Source: Rhodocollybia butyracea (lineage: Eukaryota; Basidiomycota; Agaricomycetes; Agaricales; Omphalotaceae). From it: a stretch of 64,000 nucleotides of DNA. The DNA lies in assembly GCA_015501585.1 (NCBI GenBank), contig JADNRY010000065.1, forward strand, positions 62,001-126,000, read 5' to 3'. Below the pieces are notes generated by a model. It had not been told where the DNA came from, did no database searches, and worked only from the letters and a program-made list of their open reading frames with translations. A program made the position numbers and the translations under genes. Below are positions 12,001 through 23,339 of the stretch, in pieces. Every line of letters starts with the position of its first letter. Position 1 is the stretch's first letter.

Positions 12001-13324
12001 CAACTGGAACATCGACTTCGGCGCCGGTTAGTGAGATTTATCTTTTTAAATATTGAAACCTTCTAAACAATAGTTTCTAGCCCTCAATGTTACCGGTAAG
12101 CGCACTATATCACTGAGTTAAGTTATGCTTAATAACACATGAGCATAGGCGGTAAAGTCGCTTACTCTGCGAGTGCAACTACTGTCTTGTGGAGTAGCTC
12201 TACAAACGGTGTTTTGGTCTCGCAATTTACCAATGGTATCGTGTTTCACCGGACACGTCTAAAACATTAAGCTTATCTCATAACGTAGCCTTTGTCGCCG
12301 TTCCTTCTCTGCCCAGTGGATCCATTATTGCCTCAGACAAACGCAACGACGCAGTCTTCTACGCTGCATCTGGAAATAACTTTTACCTCTCAACGGATAC
12401 TGGTCACACCTTCAAAGTGGTATCAACTCTGGACTCCTCTACTGCTCCTGTGAAGATCGTAGTGCATCCCAACATTTCCGCAGATGTGTGGGTTTCGACT
12501 GACAAGGTATTATTTATTCTCTTTGGCGAAACTTGAACTACATTCAGTGGTCTTTAGGGTCTCTTCCACTCTACCAACAACGGCACTACTTTCTCTGCAA
12601 TCACAGGTGTCACTGAAGCATGGGGTGAGTAACAAACTCTTGCATTATCCTTTGGCAGAATCTAAAATCTTCTTCTGTAGCTATTTCACTTGGCGCACCT
12701 GCAACGGTAAGTTCTATATTGCCGCAACTATTTACCGCAGCTTATAAGGTATATGAAGGCCGGAGGTTATCCCTCCTTGTACGCTGCGGCAACCATTAGT
12801 GGCACAACTTCTTACTTCAGGAGCGACAATGAAGGTACAAGCTGGAACCAGATTATGACCCAGGCCTTTTATGGGTCTATCAGTTCAAATCCCATCGCTG
12901 CAGACCAACGCGTTTATGGACGGTGAATAGCTGCTCTATTATGAACACATTAACCATTCTCTAACTCCGTCATAGTGTTTTCCTCGGTACTAATGGCCGA
13001 GGTATCTTATTCGGTGTCCCAGCGGGATCAGCGCCACCCCCTACATCCTCTGCAAGTAAGACCTCAGTTACCAGCACGATCAAGAGTTCAACCTCTTCCA
13101 CATCCGCTAAACCTACCACAACTCCCACTACTCATTCTACTACCGCATCTCCTACTACTCACTCTACCACTCCAGTTTCTTCTCCTTCTCCCACATCAAC
13201 ATCTGTAGCTGGCGCATTTAGTCAGTGCGGAGGACAGAACTGGACTGGTCCGACGGTCTGTGTTTCCGGATTTACCTGCGTAGTCCAAAATCCATTTTTC
13301 TCGCAATGTGTATCATCGTCATAA
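9095..13324 (+). CDS. xyloglucanase, glycoside hydrolase family 74 with CBM1
   Basis: Secreted endo-acting enzyme predicted to cut the beta-1,4-glucan backbone of plant xyloglucan. The signal peptide is [20 protein letters not shown] with cleavage after AFA. The catalytic part begins [17 protein letters not shown] and contains [12 protein letters not shown], holding the first conserved Asp. It passes through repeated beta-propeller blades ([25 protein letters not shown]) and [19 protein letters not shown], holding the second conserved Asp. These two Asp form the GH74 catalytic pair (family knowledge). A Ser/Thr/Pro linker (about 13030-13205) leads to a C-terminal CBM1 with [12 protein letters not shown] and four cysteines that binds cellulose. 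The gene is cut into many small exons by 45-80 bp introns; the first two introns join cleanly by eye. It converges on the LRR gene, with only 73 bp between stop codons. The C-terminal CBM1 and the secretion signal point to wood or litter decay. Confidence 0.93.
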
Positions 13325-13397
13325 ATAACGGGAAGACAAACAGGGATTTATAGGGATGATTTGCAAGATCATGTAGTATTGTAAACCTTTAGCTTGA

Positions 13398-15263
13398 TTA
13401 AGTTTGTTGGGATTGCCACACCTTAAAAAATCCGGTTTGTGAGGAATAAGGTAAAAATCACAGCACTTGCCTCAAAAAATCGCCTTCGATCTGAAACGGG
13501 GACTCCTCTACAACTTGTGAGATTTAGGACCTGCAACTTTGTGCATGCGTCGATGATAGGAAAAAGGCCTTGGCCTAAAAAAAGGTAAGGTGGAGAATTA
13601 TGGAGTCAGTAACGCACGTACTAGTAATTTTTGTTCCCTCTACTTCAAGTCTGACAAGAGCAGAACAGCAAGCAAGATACGGGCCGCATTCATCATCTAC
13701 GCCCGTGTTATTGAGCACTAAGGTTTCCAATGCTGGAGCCTCCTCAGCTTGGTCCTCTAACGGCAAGAGAGCAGCCAAAACATTAGAGCGCATGGAGGAT
13801 ATTCCTGCCAAATTTAGATACTGAAATGGTATTAGAAAAACCTAAGGATGTAAGAGTTAATAGTTTCTTACCGAGCATTTTCGACCAATGTGTTGAATAA
13901 AGTCAAACAGGGCAGTTTTAGATAATGTGCCCAGTCTCGTATTGGACACGAGGCTCACAGACCGGAGGTTTGAGAAAGATTGTAGTTTGACAGTCAGCTT
14001 CTGAAGTGTGGCATCATTCAGTGTCGCTGCGGCGGAACTCCCGATTGACCCTTTGTATCCAAGAGCACCGAGAGAAAGGGTTTGTAGGGCGGGAAACAAT
14101 GGGATGGTTAAGAGAAGGTCAGATTCCCTGACCGGTGTTGACGTGAGGGACAGTTTCTCGAGAGGAGGCGGTGAAAAAGTTGTGGAGGTGCTAAAGAGAT
14201 CTCGACGCATAGTGAAAGAGGCTGGACGTCTGGAAGCAGTGAAAGAAATGTCAAGGCGTTTCAGATTTGGACTTAATGACAACAGAAAGTCTATGGAGGA
14301 ATCAGATATTTGCAAGCCCCGCAATTTGAGACTTCGTAGTTTAGGCATATACACGGCCTCATCTTTGACACGATGGTGTAATTGGGCCATGAATGTGGCA
14401 TCCGTCTGTGCTATATGTTCAGAGATACAGCTCAATCAAGATGAGTTCAAGTTGTGCAAAATACATACCCAACGTGGCAAGTTTGCCAATTTCAACACCT
14501 CTAGCTCACCACCATGCACGACCAGCAGCTCAGCTATTGCATCGGGTCCAACTGAAGTTTCATTAAAGTTTAAGCTGCGTATATTTGGGCAAGATTTGAC
14601 TATGGCGGCAACTGTCTTTGAGCTTGCTTTGGAACAATTTCTAACGTAAAACAAAAGATTGAGTGTTGTTCCGTGACAAAAAAAAAGACGGCCAATACCT
14701 CAGAACAAGACATCTCAAGAATTTTAACTGGGTTATGACAGAGGCCAATACTTCATCTGAGAGTTGGTTGAATCCAGACAGATCAAGGTTGCACACTTGA
14801 GCATTGAGGCGGGGTATTGCCATTACAGTAGCTTTCGTGGCTCCTGGAAGAGAGTCTGAAGGAAGGGAAAGCGTTGACCCCCGTAGAAAGTACTGACGTA
14901 TATTGAGCACAATACTTTTATTCACAGATACCTTCAAAACGCACAGAGACAATTACTTCATGAGAGAGGATCCCTGAATGCGACTTTTGTAGAAGTAGGA
15001 ACAATTTGGGCACCATTGCGTCAGGGAGAAGCCGAAGCTGAGAAGATATCCGTGTTTTCCACAAGCCTTCATTCTGTCGAAATTCTTTGAAAAATGAGAC
15101 GAATCGCCGCTCGCATAAAGCTACTAGCGTGGGCACAGTGGTGGACTGAATAGAACGTGACGCAGGCTCATTTGTCTGGAAAAATAGCAGTTTCTAGATC
15201 ACCGAGCGAAGAAGGTGCGCCTATATCTCCAATTCTTTGTCGTTTTGCTGGCCTGGGAGCCAT
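13398..15263 (-). CDS. leucine-rich-repeat protein (F-box/RAD7-type LRR array)
   Basis: Exons in order give VPTLVALCERRFVSFFKEFR with LLPDAMVPKLFLLLQ, then LRR units such as NAQVCNLDLSGFNQLSDEVL, SCPNIRSLNFNETSVGPDAI, MPKLRSLKLRGLQISDSSID, SPNLKRLDISFT, ALETLVLNNTGVDDECGPYL and KLQVLNLTSCRGVPVSDRRR. About a dozen repeats of the amino-terminal-to-carboxy consensus LxxLxLxxx form a solenoid for protein binding, as in substrate receptors. The last intron (13422-13470) uses a GC donor (GAG|GCAAGT) and an AAG acceptor, giving the C-terminus RRRFFEVWQSQQT. Reading through it instead gives a stop at 13423. The ATG at 15261-15263 opens MAPRPAKRQRIGDIGAPSSL, but I could not join it in frame to the next exon, so the 5' end is unsettled. 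Confidence 0.6.
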
Positions 15264-15346
15264 TGCGATAGAACAAGATAGACCTAAGCGCCATATCTAC
15301 GCGCGCGCCTATCAGAAATATTAAGTCTACCAAAAGTCTACTAAGT

Positions 15347-17026
15347 CTACATCTTCGCAGAAAATCCAAATACTGTCTCTATTGTGTCTGCAATTTCACG
15401 AGCTGCAAATACTCAGTCTCTCCATACGCGCCTCAGCGAATGTAATCCTACTCACCTACTTCCTTTGGTTTTTCTTGCGGTATCATATGGCCCGCGCCCA
15501 AAATGTTCACATTAGAGGTACGGCCTGGCCGACGTTTGACCAGTAATTTAGACGCTTCATTACCTCCGAGACTATAAAACGTTACATTCGCTTGGTTTAG
15601 TGCAAACAATTGAATAAACTCACCCTCCACCCGTTTTTGGATCGGGCATGATCCATTTGATGTAGATTTTTCCATCGAGACTAGGCAATCGTTCATACAT
15701 GTCTCCGGATGGCTCTTTACCATTCGTGTACGATAGTGCCTCCCATACTGGATGCATCTTTAATTTGATTGTGCCCCACTCAGTTGGGTACATTGCGCAT
15801 TCGACGTATAATTTACGAGCATCCGGGTGCCAGACACCATAGAACAGCGACTTTTGAAGTGACGCTAGAGCTTCGTCTCTTTCAGGTAGATGTCAGCTGG
15901 TATGCGAATAGATCAACCAACGAACCTCGATTTCCAAATGCCTTCTCGGGCAAAAGCACCCTGAGCCATATGATTCAGGCTAGGCTTCAAAACTGGCAGG
16001 TCGTGTTTTATCATTGCTGGATCTATGAATACCATTGCGGTAAATAACTGAGGATACGAGGAGCAGACACGCCCGCTGGATCGAAGTCAATTAAAAAACA
16101 CTTGGAACGAAGACGTCCACGAACGCACACGGCAGCTCCACTGAACGAGTGACTTATGGCCACGATCTTGCGTTCGGAGAATCCACGATTTATCCTGCTG
16201 TTGAACTCGGCTACTGGAATACGCGGTAGATGAACCGGAAGGCCGTCTGAAACAACCCCCGAGGGCATATAATGGAAAAGAAAGTGAGCTATATCCCTGG
16301 CAGTATCGTACCAGTCAGCTATAATTGACACGAAGTCAGTACGGGATCAGCTTCGAATATCAGCGGGAGACCCACAGAGCTGGTTGAGCCTTCCTGCATT
16401 AAGAAGCGCCGAATCACCGCTGTCCACACTGTCCCAGACCCATATCTCTTCTACATCTTGGCCGGCTCGGGACTTGAGCAAGCTCATTATTGTTGGTTCC
16501 CAAGCCTAGCAGAAAATATAAGTATCTTGAACGAAAAACTTAAAAGATAAACAACCTCTTTGTTAACCCCAGTCGCATGTCCGAATAACAGTGTTAAGCC
16601 CTTAGTCTTGTGGGGCGACTCAGCCAGATCCTTCCTGACATATCGATTTATGACAAGCCACAACCGCCGCTCATAGTAATCGAACTTCCCTCGTGCGCGG
16701 CCCGCATCCTCAAAGTCTTTTCGCCATCCCCACATCAAAGCTGCGTTTTCCTGGGCCACCTTCGCGCGCGCCTTCGTGTCAAGATTAGCAGCCACCATCC
16801 TCTCATGAGCTCGCATTGATACTTCATTCAAGAGTTTGGACTCAGGAAATGTCCGGGTCGGCGCAGCGTCAATGATGTGGGTGGTCAGTGTAAAGGGAAT
16901 AGTTGGATCATTGTGCCACAGAGTTTTCCGGGAGGGAGAGGGAAGGCCAGGGCGGATGACATCTGGCGAAAGCTCCAAAGCCATGGAGTTGAACTTGAGC
17001 AGGTCATTGGCATGCATATTTTCCAT
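15347..17026 (-). CDS. alpha/beta-hydrolase fold protein
   Basis: Cytosolic-looking hydrolase, with no signal peptide. The oxyanion-region motif is LLFGHATGVNKEAWEP, the nucleophile elbow is AISHSFSGAA (a Ser-for-Gly variant of GHSxG, with the nucleophile Ser kept), and the C-terminal catalytic His is in NILGAGHMIPQEKP. The last exon, after an intron with GTGAGT donor and TTTGCAG acceptor, ends AREIADTIETVFGFSAKM with TAG at 15347-15349. Without that intron a stop appears at 15448. The start at 17026 (MENMHANDLLKF) is the first ATG of the exon carrying the conserved N-terminal part. The fold includes esterases, epoxide hydrolases and many unknowns; the substrate cannot be told. It lies 83 bp upstream of the LRR gene on the same strand. 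Confidence 0.75.
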
Positions 17027-17567
17027 TGACCGTTGTCTTCAGCAATAGTTTGTGTCAAATAATTTTGGTCATTATGTGATTGTTTCCCGCCATCGGCGAG
17101 TTGCAACCTGCGGAAAGCGCTAGAAGCAAGGACTGCCGTAAGTGAAGCCAGGCTGAACCACTTTGGATGTGATCTCCTACGTAGAGAGACCTCAGACAAG
17201 GGACCGCGCCGGTTTTCCTTCCTTCCTTCCTGTCTGTTACATTGACGCGCGCCAAACTTCTCAAGTCTACAGAGTAATTCGTGCATCTTTACCCAGAACG
17301 GGTATGTATAGCATTTGTCTCCCGTAGACAGACTCTAAATCCTCTTAGCACTGCCAGTCGAGGTATGGTCAGAGGTATATCATTGAACTTGACAGCAGAG
17401 GTTTCAACGTCGACATTGGAGTTGTTAAAAGTCGAAGCCCGGGTCCATTTTCAATAGTGGACTCGGGTTTACAAGTATGCGTTCCAGGGTAATAAACCAC
17501 AGTTGTTTTCACCCGAGGTACTTATTCATTCTAGGCAAATCTCGCTATGTATGATAGTCTACAGGTT
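17027..17567. other. intergenic between hydrolase and cytochrome b5 reductase
   Basis: About 540 bp that should hold the hydrolase promoter and the reductase 3' UTR. A CCTTCC repeat occurs near 17216-17231. No coding exon is supported. Confidence 0.45.
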
Positions 17568-18835
17568 CTAAAATAGGAAGACCTGGTCGTCGATTTTGCT
17601 GATCGTGCGAGGAGCAGGGTATTTCAGTTCTTCGAGATGTTTCCTGTGGACAGGAATGATCAGCGAAATCAGTGGTAGGAATCACGGTATAGCTTACTTC
17701 ATGGCACCCATCATCGGAGGTGGTCCACACATCAAGATTTTGCAGTCCTTCTCTTGGCTGGGCATGTAATGAGCAACCTGTTCTTTGGTCACGAAACCAA
17801 CACCGCCCTTCCAGCCCGGAGGCGGGTTGTTAAGAACGTAGAAGATGTTAAACCTTCCGGCACTGTTGTGATGGAGATGCTCTAATTCATCACGGAGAAG
17901 AATATCTTCTTCGTTCACATTGGCGTAAATGAGGTTAAGGGTGGTAGCATCGCCAGAGTCCCAAACGGAGGTACGGATGATCTGGTACATAGGAGTGATT
18001 CCAGTACCACCAGCGATCATACCGAGGTGACCAGTCAGTTTATTGTGGTATTTGAAGGCACCTTTGGGACCCTTGACGCGAATACGGTCGCCGATTTTGA
18101 GCAGATTGACGTGGCGAGAGATGTTTCCCTTCTCGTAGGTCTAAAAACAGGATCAGTTTAGCCTTTTGATACAGCTGCGGGAAGAATTACCTTGATGAGA
18201 AGGTCAAAGTGTCCTTGGTCAAAGTGGTCCAGAGTGGTAGGGGTGTAGCTACGCATGACATCTTTGCCGTTGATCTCTGCGGACACCTGGATGTGCTGAC
18301 CAATAGGAAGACCGAGAACATCCCTCGATTTGGGCAGAGAGAAGCGATAGCTAAGCATTGACTATCAGCAAACGTTTGTAAAAAGAAGCTTGGAGATCGT
18401 ACATGGCAGTGTTAGGTGAAAGCTGAGTTTTCAAAACAAGAGGGAACTCTTTCCATTCATTCGGGTTGAGAACAGGCTTGCGTTCTGCAATGCGTAGATG
18501 TTAATATTAGCCGGCGAAACGAAGAGGCACTGACCACCAGTGAACAACGTGAAGTAAAGGAAAGTAACAGCAACTAAGCCTGCGGAGGCCAAGAATGTCG
18601 GAGTTTGAGCCAAAGCTATGGCGTCTTCACGAGAGAAGTTCTGGACAAAGTCCTGTATCGAATGAACGTCCATTTCCGGATGCTGAGGGTCCTTGGGTAA
18701 GCCAATAAGTATGAGGTTTCTTAGGTGAATGTCTCTCGCGGCGAGCCAGGAGGAAACCCAGAAGCTGACAAGTAGAAGAAGACCAAAAGTGAGTGAAAAG
18801 GACACGAGAAACAAGAGCTGATAGCGGTTGGGCAT
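17568..18835 (-). CDS. NADH-cytochrome b5 reductase
   Basis: FAD enzyme passing electrons from NADH to cytochrome b5 for sterol and fatty-acid desaturation. It is predicted to sit at the ER or outer mitochondrial membrane. After the N-terminal part comes the FAD-binding domain ([19 protein letters not shown], the FAD motif [18 protein letters not shown]). The NAD-binding domain follows, with [17 protein letters not shown] and the signature [11 protein letters not shown], ending KIDDQVFLF with TAG at 17568. The N-terminus is longer than usual for the family: a first hydrophobic helix ([21 protein letters not shown]), about 60 polar residues, then a second helix ([18 protein letters not shown]) that matches the usual membrane anchor. 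The extension comes from the first exon, starting at the ATG 18833-18835. A start at an internal Met would give the standard form. Confidence 0.92.
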
Positions 18836-19069
18836 ACTTATACGAATTTTTAGGCTGGACCGAGGTGAAGTGGTTCGAGCAATAAATTGAGTTTCGAACT
18901 CAATTTACCAGATGCCGTGCCCGCGCCGGTTTCATGCAGATCACGTGCCCTTGAACTTTGCTCAAGGAGGCGCTTACTCTTGTGGTTCCTCACTGTGGTC
19001 TGACGGTTTCCGACACCGTTTCTTCTATTCCTCGTTTCTGGCTGGCCCATTTTTCTCTCGAATCTCAAG

Positions 19070-21454
19070 ATGTCCAAAATGCAGCGCAAAGGGCCTCCTT
19101 CTGCCATAAAAACTGATATACCGCAGGTTGCCCGTATCGCTATTGCGTTCGGTGACCCCGCCAGTGCATCTGACTCAGACCTTGCGTCCAGTCCACGCCC
19201 AAGGTCTCTCAGAAACATGAAGAGACTGTCCCTAACCTTACCGTCTGCCCAGTCGTCGTCTTTGTCGCTATCTATCCAGTCGGAACCAGAGTCTGCCAGT
19301 TCAGTACAGCCCGAGCAGCCTGGACCTCGTCCGCGGCGCCCTTCTGTCATATCTCTACCTCCAAATCCCACTGCAGTCTCCCTTCTGCAACGGAACAAGG
19401 AGCAGGAAGGAGATCCTACTGTTCCCTATGTGGATGGTCCAATTCAGATAATACCTGGCATCTGGTTGGGCTCGGAAGATAATGCTCGTGACTGGACTGG
19501 TCTCATTGAACGTGGCATAAAATCTATCCTCAATGTCGCCAAGGAGGTCGCCTCGCCCCTTGAGCCGGTAAACTCATCACAGACTCTCAAATCAGTCGTT
19601 TCAACGCCTAATCTGAGTAACTCCCTTGAGTCTGTTTCCACGTATCACCCACCTCATCCGGCCTCAGGAAGGCCTGGTCTGCACTACCTGAAACTTCAGT
19701 GGTCCCATGGCCAACGAGATCTTGTCACAGACGGTTTCCCCGCTGCGATGAAATTTACCGACGAAGCCTTACAGCGCGGAGATGGTGTGCTAATCCAGTG
19801 TGTACAACTTTCCTTAAACCTTCAATCATTCGGTGTCTGACATTCCTCATCGCATGTAGCTGTCAATGTGGCATCTCACGTTCTGCTACGCTTACAATTG
19901 CCATAGTTATGCGGGCCGCTGCCGAACGCTCACCTTCTGTGCCTTCGGAAATATGGGCTCTCAAAGGAATGCAACCTGCATATGACTATGTAAAGGAGAA
20001 AAGCAAGTGGATCGGTCCTAATATGTCGTATGTATTCACAGTTTGAAACATATACGTGGTAACTAACGTGCACTCCAACAAGGCTTATTTATCAACTACT
20101 TGAGTATGAGCGTAAGCTCAAGGGATCGGATGCCAATTCACCTTCCTCAGATCATTCTTCGTTGATCGCAGATGAAGAAGCCGAGTGGAGTCGCCAGCGA
20201 CAAATGATGGAAGAGGCGGAGAATGAACATGAAAGTAGACTTGTTATGCAAGAAGCTCAAGCACTTGACAAAGCTATGGAAGATCGTATAGTTGCTCGCA
20301 AGAACTCTGCCTCGTCTGTAACTTCGTCTCACGGTTCCTTCAGCGGGGTTGGCATGGGACCCGCGTGGCGTAGTCGATACAGCCGCAAACGTGCTGGTTC
20401 TGTGGCCAGTAATACTACCAATGGCAGTATGATCAGCGAAGATCTGGTTGAAGAAGAAGAAGAAGAGGAACTTTTGGGTATAGGGGGTGGATTCGAGTCC
20501 GATAGCCAAGATCCCGAGAAAGTTCACCAGGAAGACCACGTCGACCCCAATTCCTCGACGTCATCCTCGTCGTCTACCGGCAACTCACCGGCGAATGCCC
20601 ACAGCACTGTTGCTGTACCTACCCTTCCTACTTCGGCTACACCAAAGACAGCTCGGCCTCGGCCTCCGCCATTCACAGCAAAATCCAACTCTCAATCTTT
20701 ACCTCCGCCATCTGCTCCCGTCTGGAAAACATCGTTCGGAAGTAGTGCCACCCTGCCGCCTCCTGCGACGGCGTTCCGTTCGACTTTCGATCTAACCACT
20801 CCGAAAGCCAACAAAAGACGACCAGCGCCGCTCGGCGCACTTGCAGCCGTCCCACCTTCGCCTATCGCTATCATTGTTGAGGGAGATAGTTCGAGTGAGG
20901 CTAGTGAGACCGAGTCTATGCACGTAACACCAATTGCTCCGAAACCTAAATCTTCCGAGGTTACACGGATATCCCGGCCTTCTTCCGTTGCTTCTTCATC
21001 ATCATCCATTAGCAGTCAGTCACTAACCTCTCCTTCCTCTCCACGACCCCCTCGTATGCGAACCGAGTCCCGAAAACCAGCTCCACCGCCTTTACATCTG
21101 CGGCACAGTGTGGTGCAACGGGCCAAAGAGCAGACCAGTACATCACAAGGTGGCAACGCCATGCTCAAACCTGGAAAACACTCGTCCCAGGTCTCCACCC
21201 CTTCCCAAACGTTGTTCGTATTCCCGCCTAGCCCGACGTTGACAACACGAACACCTTCGACTATGACCTTGACCTCTGCCGCTACACCTCGCGATCAGAG
21301 TATTCCCTTCCCTACTTATCTCGCTACGCCGCGAGTCTCGACCTTCCGCAATCTACAGGGTAAGACCCGTTCCTTCATCGGACTTGGCGCGCCTCCCACA
21401 CCGACAACAGGATATTCGCGAGTCGATGCGCGGGGTTATGTGGGTTTAGAGTGA
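19070..21454 (+). CDS. dual-specificity protein phosphatase with long disordered tail
   Basis: Removes phosphate from Tyr and Thr/Ser, possibly on a MAP kinase. A basic Ser-rich N-terminus leads to IIPGIWLGSEDNARDW, SILNVAKEV, LHYLKLQWSHGQRDL and the catalytic loop IHCQCGISRSATLT (Cx5R, with the His before Cys restored by splicing CA|C across the intron after about 19798). The core closes with MQPAYDYVKEKSKWIGPNMS. A second intron (donor GTATGT near 20027) joins to LIYQLLEYERKLKG. The remaining 400 or so residues are low complexity: an acidic Glu run, then Ser/Pro/Thr-rich sequence ending FIGLGAPPTPTTGYSRV. The general Asp is probably in the GQRDL segment. Its layout resembles fungal MAPK phosphatases of the Msg5 type, though the orthology is inferred. 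It is divergent from the reductase gene, 234 bp between starts. Confidence 0.85.
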
Positions 21455-22064
21455 GCAAGGATAATCCAATCTCACACCCAATCCCGCATTCCTCGCTCCT
21501 GAGTCGAGTTGTCCAAAATCTTGAAAACTGTTATGCTGTATGATTTTACATGGCATTATCTTTTCTCTCATGCATTTCTCTCTCCGGGCCTTATCTCATT
21601 AACCATTTTTTCCATTGACTTCGATGTTTTTCATGTTCTCGCGCTTTCTGCAATTTTTGCTTTCTCGTCGATCCCATTAGCGATCGTTTAGTGTTCCCAG
21701 CTACACTCGTCTTGTTTCGTGGCTGATTATTTCTGGTCTGGGACTATGTGACACCCTGCTAGCTTACGCATCTCTTGTTCAACTTGTTGGCATTTCCAAG
21801 CATTGTGATTTATCATCTTTCTTCTTGTATTCTTTGTGTGTATTACCAGGTCGCTTGTGTTGAGCTTGCTCCGAACTCTGATCTTTACGATCTCTAGACT
21901 GTCTTTTCGTGTTCTTTATTTTGTCTTTTATTTCTGTCTCCATACATCATGGCCTGAAGTTCAAACTTTTACGATACATGGCGTTCACTGTATATTTACA
22001 TACGTCTGCAATTGAATGCTCCATACATCGTAGGCCTTGACTCTGTATATTCAAGTATGGATAT
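21455..22064. other. convergent intergenic region
   Basis: About 610 bp between the stops of the phosphatase and TVP23 genes. The sequence is T/C-rich after 21600 and looks like 3' UTR of the phosphatase. No spliced exon pair or RNA gene is supported. Confidence 0.45.
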
Positions 22065-23263
22065 TTAGCTGAATATCCTTCCGACACCTTTTTGTACAGC
22101 TCCCGTTAGCAACTGTCCTCCAAGCCCGCCCATCCCCATACTCCAGCCACTACTCACGACGTTGTTCGCCCAACGTTGCTTGGCATCTCGGTCGGCATAG
22201 GTGAAGCCGACAACGTTCGTCATATTAAAAACCAAAGCAAGGATAACGATAGGGATGAATCTAAGGGAAGAGTTAGTGGGTAGTGGACGCAAACTTATTG
22301 ATACTCACGCAAGCCCCAATTTAAGAATAGAGACCACAAGAAGGCTGGACCACAGAGCCGGGAAGACATAAAGGGCGATCTGAGAAAGTCAGAGACTGCA
22401 GACGAACAAGAATGTACAGCATACCCAAAACATTCTATACGAGATGCCTGACGGTTAGCGCATGTAAAGCCAATCGATTATCCAAGGAACACTGACTTTG
22501 AATCGATGGGGTTAGCAGGACGACTTGGCTGTAGAATAATTTGAACACAGACTAGAGAAATGTAATAGACCGACTTACATCTCGGCTTTCGAAAACCCAA
22601 TAGCTCTCTCCGTCATCATCTACCTAGAAGTTGTTCAGAGCCATGGAAAAGTGGCACGCAGAGGGACGTAACTGTATTCCAGAACCTTAATCCAACGAGT
22701 GATCTTCCTGCCCCCCAGTTAGCGATTCATATTTCCTGCGGCGTAGTAGACGGCGTAACCCACCCGAGACATTCTTCAGCATATTCAGTCATTCATGTTT
22801 GCAACACTTTAGATAAGTAACCCACCCGACAATTCCAAAAGTCTGCCGCGAGTAATACTACGACCACCACTGTTGAGAGCACGTAGTTATCGGTGAAGAA
22901 TCCAGATATCACGTATACTGTAATAGCTGCAGTCCGGAAGAAATAGAGGAAAAACAGGCCATTGGGTGTGCAGACTATTATTCAAGGTGATTTATGAAAG
23001 GCAAAATTGCCGAAGAAAGGAGGGGCCCACTTGACGAAATATCCCTGATATTCCTGTGGGCAGTATGAGCTATAAATTCTATGAATGCATCAGTAAAACT
23101 TGCCAGATTCGGCGTCACCGCGCGCAGTGAGCTGGCCCGAACTTCCACCCTCTGTCAAAACTACAGGTTGCCTAGCGCCTGAGCTTTTCTTAGTGTTTCT
23201 TTGAGGTTCAACAGATGGCTCATCGGGTTCTATGGTGTCTAGAAGAGGTGTTGATACGCTCAT
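22065..23263 (-). CDS. tvp23: Golgi membrane protein TVP23 family
   Basis: Small multi-pass protein of late Golgi vesicles, linked in yeast to retrograde traffic. A polar N-terminus ([20 protein letters not shown]) precedes four hydrophobic segments. The family signatures are the loop [14 protein letters not shown], the following [19 protein letters not shown], and [20 protein letters not shown] near the C-terminus, which ends in a Gly-rich tail ([17 protein letters not shown]). The gene is cut by several short introns, and one spacer between exons is only about 60 bp. The start at 23263 is the ATG before the polar leader; the frame upstream has another Met but lies in the shared promoter. 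It is head-to-head with the next gene, 76 bp between ATGs. Confidence 0.85.
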
Positions 23264-23339
23264 CGTGGTCGGTGAATGCAAGTGAGTGATACGAGCGCTT
23301 AATTCACTGTATAACTCACTTGATTTGCCACGAATCACG

